A DNA stretch of 38,736 bases from assembly GCA_900542445.1 (NCBI GenBank), contig UQNN01000021.1:1-38736 (forward strand). The letters are read 5' to 3'. This DNA comes from an uncultured Eubacteriales bacterium (lineage in GTDB: Bacteria; Bacillota; Clostridia; Christensenellales; Aristaeellaceae). The translations under genes and the position numbers were made by a program. The notes beneath the pieces are model-generated. The model was not told where the DNA came from. It ran no database searches and saw nothing but the letters and a program-made list of their open reading frames with translations. Below, piece after piece: positions 1 through 8,194 of the stretch; position 1 is the first letter of the stretch; the number at the start of each line of letters is the position of its first letter.

Positions 1-1
1 G

Positions 2-172
2 ATTATAGAAGCAGTTGACGCGAATTTCGGAAAGAAATTCTGGGAATATGTAAAAAGCTATCTCCAAATCATCGTATCTGCGGTTGTCTGTGCGGCCAAT
101 ATTGCGGAAAACACCCTGCTGGTGCCGATTATAGGTGGCGTGGGCGCAGCCATTTCCACGGGCCTATCCTAA
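2..172 (+). CDS. Unknown protein, C-terminal end only
   Basis: An open frame enters from the left edge and stops at a TAA ending at 172, giving about 56 C-terminal residues. The visible part has an aromatic/charged stretch (around FGKKFWEYVKSYL) followed by a hydrophobic, Gly/Ala-rich end (PIIGGVGAAISTGLS) that could be membrane-associated. I do not recognise the family. Its base composition looks less GC-rich than the genes that follow, which may mean different ancestry, but the sample is small. The start and most of the protein lie outside the window. Confidence 0.6.
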   Translation: MIEAVDANFGKKFWEYVKSYLQIIVSAVVCAANIAENTLLVPIIGGVGAAISTGLS

Positions 173-251
173 ATTATATTTTTTGCTATGCGTTTCATCT
201 TGTCAAACAGGTATTTCCCTATGAAGTGGGAGATGGAGAAATTCTCTCTCA

Positions 252-1181
252 TTACGCTTCTGTTCCTTGCTTATGGATGCTCAGCTTCGCGAAGTCTCCA
301 TCCGACAGCGTTGCGCCCGCCGTTTGAACGACTGCCGCGCTGACGCGGTTGCCCAATGCCACGGCATCCGGGAGCGAGAGCCCGCGCGAAAGCCCCAGCA
401 GAACGGCTCCGGCGTGCGCATCGCCCGCGCCGATGGTGTCCAACACATGCTCTGCGGGATAGCCCGGCACGGTGAGCAGCGCGCCGTCCACGGTTAAAAC
501 CCGCGCGCCGAGGCTGCCTAGCGTCGCAATGACCGGAGCCTGTGTCTTTTCATGCAGGAACAGCAGCGATTCATCCAGTCCGTCCAGACCGGAAAGCGCG
601 CTTGCTTCCGCGCCGTTCAGATGGAGAATCGGGTGCAGGGCGTACAGCGCATTCTGGCGCTCGATGGCAATCCCTGCTCCGCGCGGGCCGGGAGCATAGA
701 AAATGCGGTCGATCGGCGCGTTTTTCAGATAATCCACCAACAAGCCGCCCGTCTTTTCCTCGACCTCAAGGCCGCAGACATAGCCATAGGCGTAGTGATT
801 TGCGGCATAAGGCGCCATCCATGCGGGATTGAAGCTGTATTCCGCGCCGTGGATGGACATGAACGTCCGTTCGCCGCTGGCCTCCACCAGACAATAGCAG
901 CAGCCGTTTGCCTCATCCGGCAGAAGGACGGGCTGTGCAAAAGACAGCGTTTGCAGCTGCTTTTCGACAAAGCCGCCAAACACGCCCTGCAAACCGACCG
1001 GGGTTACGAAGGTGGTCGGCGCGCCCGCCCGTCCCAGAATATTGGCGACGTTGTAAGCGCAGCCGCCAATGGCGAACCGCTGACTTTCCGGATGCAGGTT
1101 TTCCTCGGTACGGGGAAGATGATCGACGCGGATAATGACGTCCACACAGGTTGAGCCGATGACAAGCACATTTTTATCCAT
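252..1181 (-). CDS. PfkB-family carbohydrate (sugar/nucleoside) kinase
   Basis: This is a 309-residue ribokinase-superfamily kinase that would transfer phosphate from ATP to a sugar or nucleoside hydroxyl in the cytoplasm. The N-terminal Gly-rich substrate motif GGCAYNVA is at residues 39-46. The PfkB signature DTIGAGDAHAG starts near 248, with the catalytic-base Asp about 254. The start at 1181 follows a GGAGGA ribosome site; a longer in-frame start at 1241 would lie inside the promoter. The gene is divergent from the abgA-like operon. Family members use ribose, fructose, adenosine, KDG and others. Nothing visible fixes the substrate, though the deaminase-like neighbour makes a nucleoside or sugar-salvage role possible. 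Confidence 0.9.
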   Translation of the reverse strand: MDKNVLVIGSTCVDVIIRVDHLPRTEENLHPESQRFAIGGCAYNVANILGRAGAPTTFVTPVGLQGVFGGFVEKQLQTLSFAQPVLLPDEANGCCYCLVEASGERTFMSIHGAEYSFNPAWMAPYAANHYAYGYVCGLEVEEKTGGLLVDYLKNAPIDRIFYAPGPRGAGIAIERQNALYALHPILHLNGAEASALSGLDGLDESLLFLHEKTQAPVIATLGSLGARVLTVDGALLTVPGYPAEHVLDTIGAGDAHAGAVLLGLSRGLSLPDAVALGNRVSAAVVQTAGATLSDGDFAKLSIHKQGTEA

Positions 1182-1212
1182 AATTTCCTCCGCAGGCAGC
1201 AAGAATAATATC

Positions 1213-1241
1213 AGTATACGCCCCTTGAAGCCGCGCGTCAA
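1213..1241 (-). promoter_or_regulatory. Sigma-A promoter of the PfkB kinase gene
   Basis: Read on the minus strand: TTGACG (1241-1236), 17-base spacer, TATACT (1218-1213). Ten of 12 hexamer bases match consensus. It overlaps the oppositely oriented promoter at 1225-1253. Confidence 0.75.
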
Positions 1242-1253
1242 TTATGATATATT
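1225..1253 (+). promoter_or_regulatory. Sigma-A promoter of the abgA-like operon
   Basis: TTGAAG (1225-1230), 17-base spacer, TATATT (1248-1253), about 33 bases before the start at 1286. The pfkB -35 box lies inside this spacer, so the two promoters probably compete for polymerase. Confidence 0.65.
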
Positions 1254-1285
1254 TTGGGCATAGAAGGACGAAAGGGCTGAAACAG

Positions 1286-2614
1286 ATGAAAAATGATTTT
1301 TCGGAAATTCAAAGCGAAATCGACGCGATGCAGCCGGAGTTAGTCCGCATTCGCCGAGACCTGCACCGTCATCCGGAAACGGGCTGGCTGGAGATGCGGA
1401 CGACGGCGATTTTGGCGAAAGAACTGCGTGCGCTGGGCTATGAAATCTATACGGGGCGCGCGGTCTGCAAAGAGGGGGCGCGGCTCGGCCTGCCGGATGC
1501 GCAGGTTTTAGCGGCGCATGCTGAACAGGCGCTTGCGCAGGGCGCGCCGGAGGACGAGCTGACGGCCGACGTTCGCGCGGGCTACACGGGCGTGATCGCG
1601 ATTCTGCGATGCGGCGAGGGGCCTACGGTCGCGATGCGGTTTGACATCGACGCGCTGCCGATGACGGAGTGTCCGCAGGATGCACATCGGCCGACGCGGG
1701 AGGGCTTTGCAAGCGTGAACCCCGGCATGATGCACGCATGCGGCCACGATGGGCACGCGGCCATCGGCTTGGGTGTTGCGCGCATTTTGATGGCGCACCG
1801 GGATGTACTGCATGGTACGGTGAAGCTGATTTTCCAGCCGGCGGAGGAAGGCGTGCGCGGGGCGCATGCCATCGTTGAAAACGGCTGGCTGGACGATGCG
1901 GACGCGCTGCTGGCCTCGCATGTCGCGCCGACGGGCAAAGCGGATGACGGCGATGTGACGGCCGGCACGTGGGGCAGCCTGGCGACGACGAAATACGACG
2001 TGGCCTTTACCGGGCGTGCGGCGCACGCGGGCGGTTTTCCGGAACAGGGGAAAAACGCGCTGCTGGCGGCGGCCTCTGCGGCGCTGGCATTGCATGCGAT
2101 TCCGCGTCACGGCGGGGGACAGAGCTTCATCAACGTCGGCACACTGCGCGCGGGTTCGGGGCGGAACGTCGTGCCGGATTACGCGCTGATGCAGCTGGAG
2201 GTGCGCGGCGAAACGACGGAGATCAATCAGTTCATGATGAAGCGAACGGAGGAAATCTGCCGTGGCGCGGCGGCGATGCAGGGATGCGCGTGCGAGATGA
2301 CCGTGATGGGCATGGCGGAGGGACAGCGCAGCGACGGCCAACTCATCGAGCGCATGGGGCGCGTCATCCGCCGGGATTTGCCGAACCTGACGCTTTCCAC
2401 CGAGCAGAACGCCAAAAACTGGGGCAGCGACGATGTTTCCGTGATGATGAACCGTGTGCAGGCGCATGGCGGGCAGGCGACCTATATGCGCGCGATGACG
2501 GATATGGCGGGTGCGCAGCATACGGTGACGTTTGACTTTGACGAGGCGGTTTTGGGCAGGAGCGTGGCCGTATTCTGCGCGGCGGCGATGGATTTGATGA
2601 GGGAAGAGGCATGA
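1286..2614 (+). CDS. abgA: M20-family amidohydrolase, AbgA-like (p-aminobenzoyl-glutamate hydrolase subunit A type)
   Basis: This is a 442-residue cytoplasmic metallo-amidohydrolase. In the AbgA family, AbgA with AbgB cleaves p-aminobenzoyl-glutamate, a folate breakdown product. Zinc-site motifs are present: FDIDALPM, HACGHDGH (residues 150-157), QPAEEG with the catalytic Glu at about 187-188, His about 212 in SHVAPTG, and GAQHTVTFDFDE near the end. Several stretches resemble E. coli AbgA from memory (REGFASVNPGMMHACGHDGH, VGTLRAGSGRNVVP). The start at 1286 follows AAAGGG by nine bases; an upstream in-frame ATG at 1244 lies inside the -10 region. It overlaps the next gene by four bases (ATGA). 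No AbgB or AbgT homologue is in the window, so the true substrate may be another N-acyl amino acid. Confidence 0.87.
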   Translation: MKNDFSEIQSEIDAMQPELVRIRRDLHRHPETGWLEMRTTAILAKELRALGYEIYTGRAVCKEGARLGLPDAQVLAAHAEQALAQGAPEDELTADVRAGYTGVIAILRCGEGPTVAMRFDIDALPMTECPQDAHRPTREGFASVNPGMMHACGHDGHAAIGLGVARILMAHRDVLHGTVKLIFQPAEEGVRGAHAIVENGWLDDADALLASHVAPTGKADDGDVTAGTWGSLATTKYDVAFTGRAAHAGGFPEQGKNALLAAASAALALHAIPRHGGGQSFINVGTLRAGSGRNVVPDYALMQLEVRGETTEINQFMMKRTEEICRGAAAMQGCACEMTVMGMAEGQRSDGQLIERMGRVIRRDLPNLTLSTEQNAKNWGSDDVSVMMNRVQAHGGQATYMRAMTDMAGAQHTVTFDFDEAVLGRSVAVFCAAAMDLMREEA

Positions 2615-3924
2615 AAACACTGATTGAAAACGCCATCGTTTTGACGATGGACGACGAGATGCGCGTATTCGACCGGGGCTATGTGCTGACGGACGGCGTC
2701 CATATCGCCGAGGTGGGCGCGGGGCGTTTTGCAGGCGACGCAGACGAGCGGATCGATGCGCGCGGCGGCATTCTGCTCCCCGGATTTGTGAACACGCACT
2801 GCCATGTGTCGATGGTGCCGTTCCGCACGATGGGCGACGACTGCCCAGACAGGCTGCGCCGTTTCCTGTTTCCGCTGGAAAACGAGGCGATGACGCGTGA
2901 GCTGGTCTATCGCGGCGCGGTGTTCGGCATCGGAGAAATGCTGCTGGCGGGCGTGACGACGTTCGTGGATATGTATTATTTTGAGGATGAGGTGGCGCGC
3001 GCGTGTGTGCGGACGGGCATGCGCGGCTATCTCGGCGAAACGCTGATTTCTCAGCCGACGTGCGACAGCGCGCAGCCGGGCGGCGGGCTTGAAATCGCCA
3101 GGCGGATGTTTGATACATGGCGGGGCGAAGCGCTGGTGCGCCCGATTGTCGCGCCGCACGGCACGACCACCTGCAACGAAGCGCTGCTGCGCGCGGGCGT
3201 GGAACTGGCCGCCGGGCAGAATGCGCTGTTCACCCTGCACGCGAGCGAAATGGATTATGAGATGAAATATTTCGCCGAACGGGGGGAAACGCCGACGCGC
3301 TATCTCAAGCGAATCGGCGCGGTGAACGAGCGGCTGCTGGCGGGGCACTGCATCCATTTGACCACGGACGATATCGAGATTTTGGCGGAGGGAAACGCGG
3401 CGATTGCGCACTGCATCGGCAGCAACACGAAAGCGGGAAAAGGCGTGGCCCCGATGGCGGCGGCGGCGCGCGCGGGCGTTCGTTTCGGCCTTGGTACGGA
3501 CGGCCCGTCCTCCGGCAACACGCTCAGCCTGTTTGACCAGATGCGCCTGTTTGCGGATGCGCATAAGACGGCGAACCGCGACCGCGCGCTTTTCCCGGCA
3601 AAAGAAATTGTGCGCGCGGCGACGCGGGGCGGCGCGCAAGCTCTGCACGCCGGGAACGAACTGGGGCAGCTCCGTCCCGGTCTGCGGGCGGATATGGTGC
3701 TGGTCAGCGTGGATGCGCCGCACATGTTCCCGGTCTATAACCCCTATTCGGCGCTGGTTTACGGCGCAAATAGTTCGGATGTGAGTCTGGTGATGGTTTC
3801 GGGCGAGGTGCTGGTGCGCGGCGGAAAGCTGACGCGGCTGGATATGGAGGAGGCGAAGGCAAAGCTGCTTGAACAGATGGGGCCGTTTATGCAGAGCGCC
3901 GCGAAATATGCGGACATCATTTAA
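2611..3924 (+). CDS. Amidohydrolase, SAH/MTA deaminase-like (ATZ/TRZ family)
   Basis: This 437-residue amidohydrolase-superfamily enzyme most resembles 5'-methylthioadenosine/S-adenosylhomocysteine deaminases and related chlorohydrolases. Visible metal and catalytic residues: His63 and His65 (NTHCHVSM), His210 and Glu213 (LHASE), His246 (AGHCIHL), His267 (AHCIGSN) and Asp297 (LGTDGPSSGN). The enzyme would be cytoplasmic. The start codon overlaps the stop of the AbgA-like gene, so the two are translationally coupled and probably act in one salvage route. Substrate within the family (adenosine derivatives, cytosine, guanine or s-triazine-like rings) cannot be decided from sequence alone. Confidence 0.87.
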   Translation: MKTLIENAIVLTMDDEMRVFDRGYVLTDGVHIAEVGAGRFAGDADERIDARGGILLPGFVNTHCHVSMVPFRTMGDDCPDRLRRFLFPLENEAMTRELVYRGAVFGIGEMLLAGVTTFVDMYYFEDEVARACVRTGMRGYLGETLISQPTCDSAQPGGGLEIARRMFDTWRGEALVRPIVAPHGTTTCNEALLRAGVELAAGQNALFTLHASEMDYEMKYFAERGETPTRYLKRIGAVNERLLAGHCIHLTTDDIEILAEGNAAIAHCIGSNTKAGKGVAPMAAAARAGVRFGLGTDGPSSGNTLSLFDQMRLFADAHKTANRDRALFPAKEIVRAATRGGAQALHAGNELGQLRPGLRADMVLVSVDAPHMFPVYNPYSALVYGANSSDVSLVMVSGEVLVRGGKLTRLDMEEAKAKLLEQMGPFMQSAAKYADII

Positions 3925-3984
3925 AGCGGTCTGAGGCTGTCTTATCTTCCGCTAAGGTTTGGAAAAAAACAGAGGATTCCGCAC

Positions 3985-4043
3985 GCGGACGTTTTTTGGC
4001 TCTTCCCGTCGGCAAGACGGAGGAACGCAGCGCAGACGTCCGC
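3985..4043 (+). repeat. Inverted repeat in the intergenic region upstream of the Pot-type operon
   Basis: GCGGACGT at 3985-3992 is perfectly complemented by ACGTCCGC at 4036-4043, enclosing a smaller hairpin, CCGTC (4006-4010) with GACGG (4016-4020). A T6 run at 3992-3997 directly follows a 4-bp stem (3978-3981 with 3986-3989), which could act as a weak terminator for the amidohydrolase gene. It lies upstream of the promoter at 4122, so it is not in the transporter leader. No riboswitch class is recognised. Confidence 0.4.
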
Positions 4044-4121
4044 TCAGCCTGCTAAAAACACGAACATTATAGCTGAAAAAAGAAAAAAACAAATATTTTC
4101 CCGAAAAAAGCGGAAGAAGAA

Positions 4122-4150
4122 TTGACACATTCTGCGCTTTATGCTAGAAT
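4122..4150 (+). promoter_or_regulatory. Strong sigma-A promoter (extended -10) of the Pot-type operon
   Basis: TTGACA (4122-4127), 17-base spacer, TAGAAT (4145-4150), with TGC directly before the -10 box as an extended -10 element. The predicted start is near 4157, leaving a leader of about 44 bases. Confidence 0.85.
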
Positions 4151-4200
4151 AAATCGCAATTTTACCGAACATTAAGTCTGCGGAAAGGGTGAAACCTTCG

Positions 4201-5031
4201 GTGAATCGAAAGAATCGTTGGATTGCGGCGGCGCTGGTGCTGCCCGGCGTGCTGTTTGTCGTGTTTTTCATGCTCATTCCGCTGTTTTCACTTTGCCTGA
4301 CCTCGTTTTTCCCGGACGAACATTTTTCGCTGTCCTCCTATTTTTCGCTCTTTGGGGATGTCTATTTTCAGCAGGTTTTTGTGCGCAGTCTGCGGCTCAG
4401 CCTGTTGAGTACGGCGGTCTGCGCCCTGCTTGGCTTTCCGACGGCGTATTATATCGCCAAGCATTCCAGGCACAAGGGCATGATGATGGCGTTCGCTGTG
4501 TTTCCGATGTTCACCAGCCCGGTCATCCGTTCGTTCAGCTGGATGGTCATCCTCGGCAAGAAGGGCATCGTCAACAGCGCGCTGGTTTCGCTGGGCATTT
4601 TCGCCAAGCCGCAGAGCCTGCTCTACAATGAATTTTCGATGACGGTCGGTTTCGTGCAGCTGTTTCTGCCGCTGATGATCCTCTCGCTCATCGGCGTGAT
4701 GGATCATATTCCGGATGATTTGAGCGAGGCGGCCGGAAGCCTCGGCGCGACAAAACTCGGCGCATTCTTCCACGTCGTTTTTCCGCTGAGCATTTCCGGG
4801 TTGGTGACGGGCAGCGTGCTCGTGTTCACCGGCTGCATGACGGCTTATACCACGCCTCAGCTGCTCGGCGGCACGGATACCCGCGTGCTGGCAACGATGA
4901 TCTATCAATACGCGATGAGCCTGCGCGACTGGACGCAGGCCTCCGTCGTGGCGGTCGTGATGATCGTGGTGACGATGATGATTTCCGGCGTGTTTAACGC
5001 CCTGAGCCGAAAGATCAACCCGATGGCGTAA
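4201..5031 (+). CDS. potB: ABC transporter permease, PotB type (spermidine/putrescine-like)
   Basis: This inner-membrane permease of about 276 residues has roughly six hydrophobic segments. It carries the permease-ATPase coupling loop EAAGSLGATKLGAFF from about residue 176. It belongs to the polyamine/Fe3+/2-aminoethylphosphonate class of importers. Two GTG codons are possible starts, 4189 and 4201. AAAGGG ends at 4189, so it overlaps the first and sits about 11 bases before the second; I prefer 4201. It is the first of four genes in the order permease-ATPase-binding protein-permease. Substrate is inferred only from family. Confidence 0.88.
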   Translation: MNRKNRWIAAALVLPGVLFVVFFMLIPLFSLCLTSFFPDEHFSLSSYFSLFGDVYFQQVFVRSLRLSLLSTAVCALLGFPTAYYIAKHSRHKGMMMAFAVFPMFTSPVIRSFSWMVILGKKGIVNSALVSLGIFAKPQSLLYNEFSMTVGFVQLFLPLMILSLIGVMDHIPDDLSEAAGSLGATKLGAFFHVVFPLSISGLVTGSVLVFTGCMTAYTTPQLLGGTDTRVLATMIYQYAMSLRDWTQASVVAVVMIVVTMMISGVFNALSRKINPMA

Positions 5032-5046
5032 GGAGGAGAAGCGAAC

Positions 5047-6084
5047 ATGGCGCTGCTTGAATTGAAAGGGATTACCGCCGGATACGGCCAGAACGTGATT
5101 CTGCGCGACTTCAACCTGAACGTGGAGCGCGGCGAGTTTGTCAGCCTGCTCGGCTCTTCCGGCTGCGGCAAGACGACAACCCTGCGCCTGATCGCGGGCT
5201 TTTCCGAACCGATGCAGGGCACGATCAGCTTTGACGGCAGAGATTATACCCATGTGCCGCTGCACAAGCGCAATTTCGGTTTCGTATTCCAGAGCTATGC
5301 GCTCTTTCCGCACATGACCGTGTTTGACAACGTGGCTTTCGGCCTTAAAATGCGCAAGCTGGATAAGGCGGTAATCCAGCGCGACGTGATGCAGATGCTG
5401 AAACTTGTCGATCTGGAAGGGTTTGAAAACCGCTATCCGCGCGAGATGAGCGGCGGCCAGCGTCAACGCGTGGCGCTGGCACGCGCGATGGTCATCAAGC
5501 CGGATTTGATGCTCTTTGACGAACCGCTCTCCAACCTCGATGCGAAACTGCGCGTGAAGATGCGCGTGGAAATCCGCCGCATTCAGCAGGAGCTGGGTTT
5601 CACCGCGATCTACGTCACCCATGATCAGGAAGAGTGCTTCGCCATCAGCGACAAGGTCGCCATCATGAACAAGGGCCTCATCGAGCAGATGGATGCGCCC
5701 AGCACGATCTACAACAGCCCGAATACCGAGTTCATCGCCCGGTTTGTCGGCTTTGAAAACTTTTTTGAACTGACGCGCATGCAAAGCGGCGGTTTCGCCG
5801 CAGCAGACGGCACGGCGATCCGCGTGGCGGATCAGAAGCCGGGCGAGCGCTTCAAGGGCTGTATCCGCCCGGAGGACGTGCAGGTGCGCCCGGCGGGAGA
5901 GAAGGGGCCGAACGCCATCCCCGGCGAGGTGATGGTCAGCACGTTCCTCGGCCGCCACAATCAGCTCAACGTCAAGACCGCAATCGGCAAATTTGTCGTC
6001 AGCGCGGATCAAACTCAAGCCTTCCCAATCGGCACGGCGGTGACGCTTGTGCTGACTGAGAATAAAATCAAACTCATTGGCTAA
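5047..6084 (+). CDS. potA: ABC transporter ATP-binding protein, PotA type
   Basis: This 345-residue importer ATPase energises the neighbouring permeases. Walker A is GSSGCGKT (36-43), the Q-loop region is FVFQSYALFP, the signature is MSGGQRQRV (from 134), Walker B is LMLFDEP (154-160) and the H-loop is VTHDQEE. A C-terminal TOBE-like regulatory domain of about 100 residues (IRPEDV through the end) gives the length typical of PotA/FbpC/UgpC. AGGAGG ends about 11 bases before the ATG. Polyamine specificity is a family-level guess. Confidence 0.92.
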   Translation: MALLELKGITAGYGQNVILRDFNLNVERGEFVSLLGSSGCGKTTTLRLIAGFSEPMQGTISFDGRDYTHVPLHKRNFGFVFQSYALFPHMTVFDNVAFGLKMRKLDKAVIQRDVMQMLKLVDLEGFENRYPREMSGGQRQRVALARAMVIKPDLMLFDEPLSNLDAKLRVKMRVEIRRIQQELGFTAIYVTHDQEECFAISDKVAIMNKGLIEQMDAPSTIYNSPNTEFIARFVGFENFFELTRMQSGGFAAADGTAIRVADQKPGERFKGCIRPEDVQVRPAGEKGPNAIPGEVMVSTFLGRHNQLNVKTAIGKFVVSADQTQAFPIGTAVTLVLTENKIKLIG

Positions 6085-6102
6085 CAGGAGAGGAGAAAAA
6101 TC

Positions 6103-7152
6103 ATGAAAAAGTTTGTCACCCTGCTTGTTACCCTGCTCGTGATCGCGAGCCTGTCGTTCTGCGCCGTTGCCGAGGATAAGCCCTTCGCCGGCCAGACGCT
6201 GACCATCAGCACCTTCAGCTTCAACGCTGAGCTGCTCCAGAAGAACATCTATGATCCGTTTGAGGAAGCCACCGGCGCGACCCTCGTCGTGGATACCGGC
6301 CGCAACCCGGAGCGCGTGACCAAGATCATCGAGTCCCCGGACGACTATGACGTGGTCGTCATCGGCGACATGTTCGTCGATCAGCTCAGAAAAGCGGGCG
6401 TGCTCGACACGTTTGACTCCAGCAAGCTGTCCAACATCGAGGGCATCTATGAGAACGCCCGCGCGCCGATGGGCGAGGGGTATGGCCCGGCCTACACCTT
6501 CAACCGCCTCGGCATTGTCTACGACAGCGCGTTCTGCGACGTTGAGATCAAGAGCTGGGCTGACCTGTGGAACCCGGAACTGGCGGACAGCATCGCCGTG
6601 CCGGAAATGACCACGACCTCCGGCCCGCTGTTCTACTATGCGACGGCCGCCGCTTTCGGCCTTGAGCCGGGCAAGGACGACGAGGCCATCTTCGCCAAGC
6701 TGGCTGAGCTGAGACCGAACGTTGTCAAGACCTGGACGAGCGCCAACGACACCATCACCATGCTCAACCAGGGTGAAATCAGCGTCGCCGTGCTGCTGGA
6801 TTACAGCTACACCACCGCCAAGAACGCCAATCCGGATTACATCTGGGTCGATCCGACCGAAGGCTCTTTCTCCGGCTATAACATGCTCAACATCGTGAAA
6901 GGCTGCGAGAACAAGGAACTGGCCGAGGCTTTCATCGATTTCTATCTCAGCCATGATGTGCAGCTGGCCGAAGCGCTGGACGGCGTGGACGCGCCGGTTC
7001 GCCCGGACGTTGAGCTGACCGCCGAGCAGTCCGCCAACTTCACCTATGGCGAAGAGATGATCTCGAACCTCAAGCTGCCGGATTGGGACGTTATCGCCGC
7101 CAATCAGGCCGACTGGATCGCCAGCTGGAACGCCATCTTCTCCGTGAAGTAA
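6103..7152 (+). CDS. potD: Extracellular solute-binding protein, PotD type
   Basis: This 349-residue binding protein would capture substrate outside the membrane for the flanking permeases. The N-terminus is a signal peptide (MKK plus a hydrophobic core, ending AVA-ED). A Cys lies near the cleavage zone (LSFC), but Phe at the position before it does not fit a lipobox, so signal peptidase I cleavage is more likely. The mature part has the type-2 periplasmic-binding fold pattern of the PotD/PotF group (ATGATLVVDTG, IIESPDDYDVVVIGD, WADLWNPEL). AGGAGAGGAG precedes the ATG. Confidence 0.88.
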   Translation: MKKFVTLLVTLLVIASLSFCAVAEDKPFAGQTLTISTFSFNAELLQKNIYDPFEEATGATLVVDTGRNPERVTKIIESPDDYDVVVIGDMFVDQLRKAGVLDTFDSSKLSNIEGIYENARAPMGEGYGPAYTFNRLGIVYDSAFCDVEIKSWADLWNPELADSIAVPEMTTTSGPLFYYATAAAFGLEPGKDDEAIFAKLAELRPNVVKTWTSANDTITMLNQGEISVAVLLDYSYTTAKNANPDYIWVDPTEGSFSGYNMLNIVKGCENKELAEAFIDFYLSHDVQLAEALDGVDAPVRPDVELTAEQSANFTYGEEMISNLKLPDWDVIAANQADWIASWNAIFSVK

Positions 7153-7275
7153 GCGGCCGAAGATTCGATATTCCATGTTTTTTCAAGAAGGGGCGCAGGA
7201 GAGAAAGATCCCTGCCAGAGTCTGAGGCGCAGCCTCGATCGTTCCCTTCATCGTATCGCGAAGGAGGCTACCCCG

Positions 7276-8055
7276 ATGAAAAAGAACAAATTGCTGTTTC
7301 TGGTGACAGTGCTGGTCTATCTGTTTCTGATCGGGCCGCTGGTGGTCATCATGGCGGCCTCCTTCAGCGATACCAATTATTTGAAATTTCCGGGCGAGGG
7401 CTTCACGCTCCGGTGGTATCAGCAGGTGTTTACGATGAGCGCTTTTGCCAAGGCCGCCAAGCTGAGTCTGTTCATCGCGCTGGGCGGCACGGCGATTGCG
7501 TTGCTACTGGGTCTGCCGGCGGCTTACGCGCTGAATCGGTACAATTTCAAGGGCAAGGACGCGATCAAGACGGTGTTCTTGTCCCCGGTGCTGATTCCGT
7601 GCATCGTGCTCGGTTTCATCATGCTGCGCTATGTGGTCAACCAGTATAATCTGGCGGTCATTCCCAGCCTGCTGATCGGTCATACGCTGCTTTCGATTCC
7701 GTACATCATGCGCGTGGTTACGTCCAGCCTTGCGAACTTCGATTTTGCGGTGGAGGAAGCCGCTTGCAGCCTCGGCGCGACGCGGCCCTACACGTTCTTC
7801 CACATCGTTCTGCCCAACATCAAATCCGGCATTGCCTCGGCCTGCATCATGGCGATCATCAATTCGTTTAACAACGTGTCGCTGTCCGCCTTCCTGACCG
7901 GCCCCGGCGTGAACATGCTTCCGATTGAGATCATGGGCTATGTCGAGTATCACTTTGATCCGACCATCGCGGCGCTTGCGACCATCATGATGGTGGCGAC
8001 CCTGGGCGTGATGCTGCTGATTGAAAAGACGCTCGGCTTGCAGAGCGTGGTGTAA
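7276..8055 (+). CDS. potC: ABC transporter permease, PotC type
   Basis: This second permease of the importer has 259 residues and about six membrane spans. The coupling loop is EAACSLGATRPYTFF starting at residue 161, facing the ATPase. AAGGAGG precedes the ATG. A 123-base gap separates it from the binding-protein gene and holds a small hairpin, GAGGC (7224-7228) with GCCTC (7232-7236). A stem there could protect the upstream messenger and raise binding-protein levels over the permease, but this is inference. Transcription ends at the hairpin at 8087-8131. Confidence 0.9.
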   Translation: MKKNKLLFLVTVLVYLFLIGPLVVIMAASFSDTNYLKFPGEGFTLRWYQQVFTMSAFAKAAKLSLFIALGGTAIALLLGLPAAYALNRYNFKGKDAIKTVFLSPVLIPCIVLGFIMLRYVVNQYNLAVIPSLLIGHTLLSIPYIMRVVTSSLANFDFAVEEAACSLGATRPYTFFHIVLPNIKSGIASACIMAIINSFNNVSLSAFLTGPGVNMLPIEIMGYVEYHFDPTIAALATIMMVATLGVMLLIEKTLGLQSVV

Positions 8056-8086
8056 AGCCCGGCCATTTCTCAAAAAATAAAACAAA

Positions 8087-8131
8087 GCCCGGAGTTGAAG
8101 GCTGAATCGGCCTTGCAGCTCCGGGCATATT
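8087..8131 (+). terminator. Intrinsic terminator between convergent operons (also works as a stem on the other strand)
   Basis: GCCCGGAG (8087-8094) pairs with CTCCGGGC (8119-8126). An inner stem AAGGC/GCCTT (8098-8102, 8110-8114) extends it, and a T-rich tail follows. On the minus strand the stem is followed by a T-rich stretch too, so it can be bidirectional. Confidence 0.85.
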
Positions 8132-8142
8132 TTTGTCTATGC

Positions 8143-8181
8143 GAAAAATCCCCGCCCGGCACTTTAACGGCGCGGACGGGG
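8143..8181 (-). terminator. Intrinsic terminator of the opp operon
   Basis: On the minus strand a 9-bp stem (8181-8173 with 8158-8150, one G-U pair) is followed by ATTTTTC. It lies just after the oppF stop at 8195. Confidence 0.8.
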
Positions 8182-8194
8182 AAAAGCTTTGAAA

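Noticed and set aside
1508..3118. Minus-strand frame of about 536 codons opposite the two hydrolase genes
   Set aside because: Arg/Pro/His-rich, no motif, no ribosome site; both sense genes are certain.
4288..7176. Very long open frame on the minus strand (about 960 codons) opposite the Pot-type operon
   Set aside because: The plus-strand genes there have clear families, ribosome sites and a promoter. GC-rich codon use opens long antisense frames; the translation is His/Arg/Gln-rich with no domain.
7153..7275. Separate promoter for the PotC-type gene
   Set aside because: No credible -35/-10 pair was found; the gap has only a small hairpin and the gene is better read as part of the four-gene operon.
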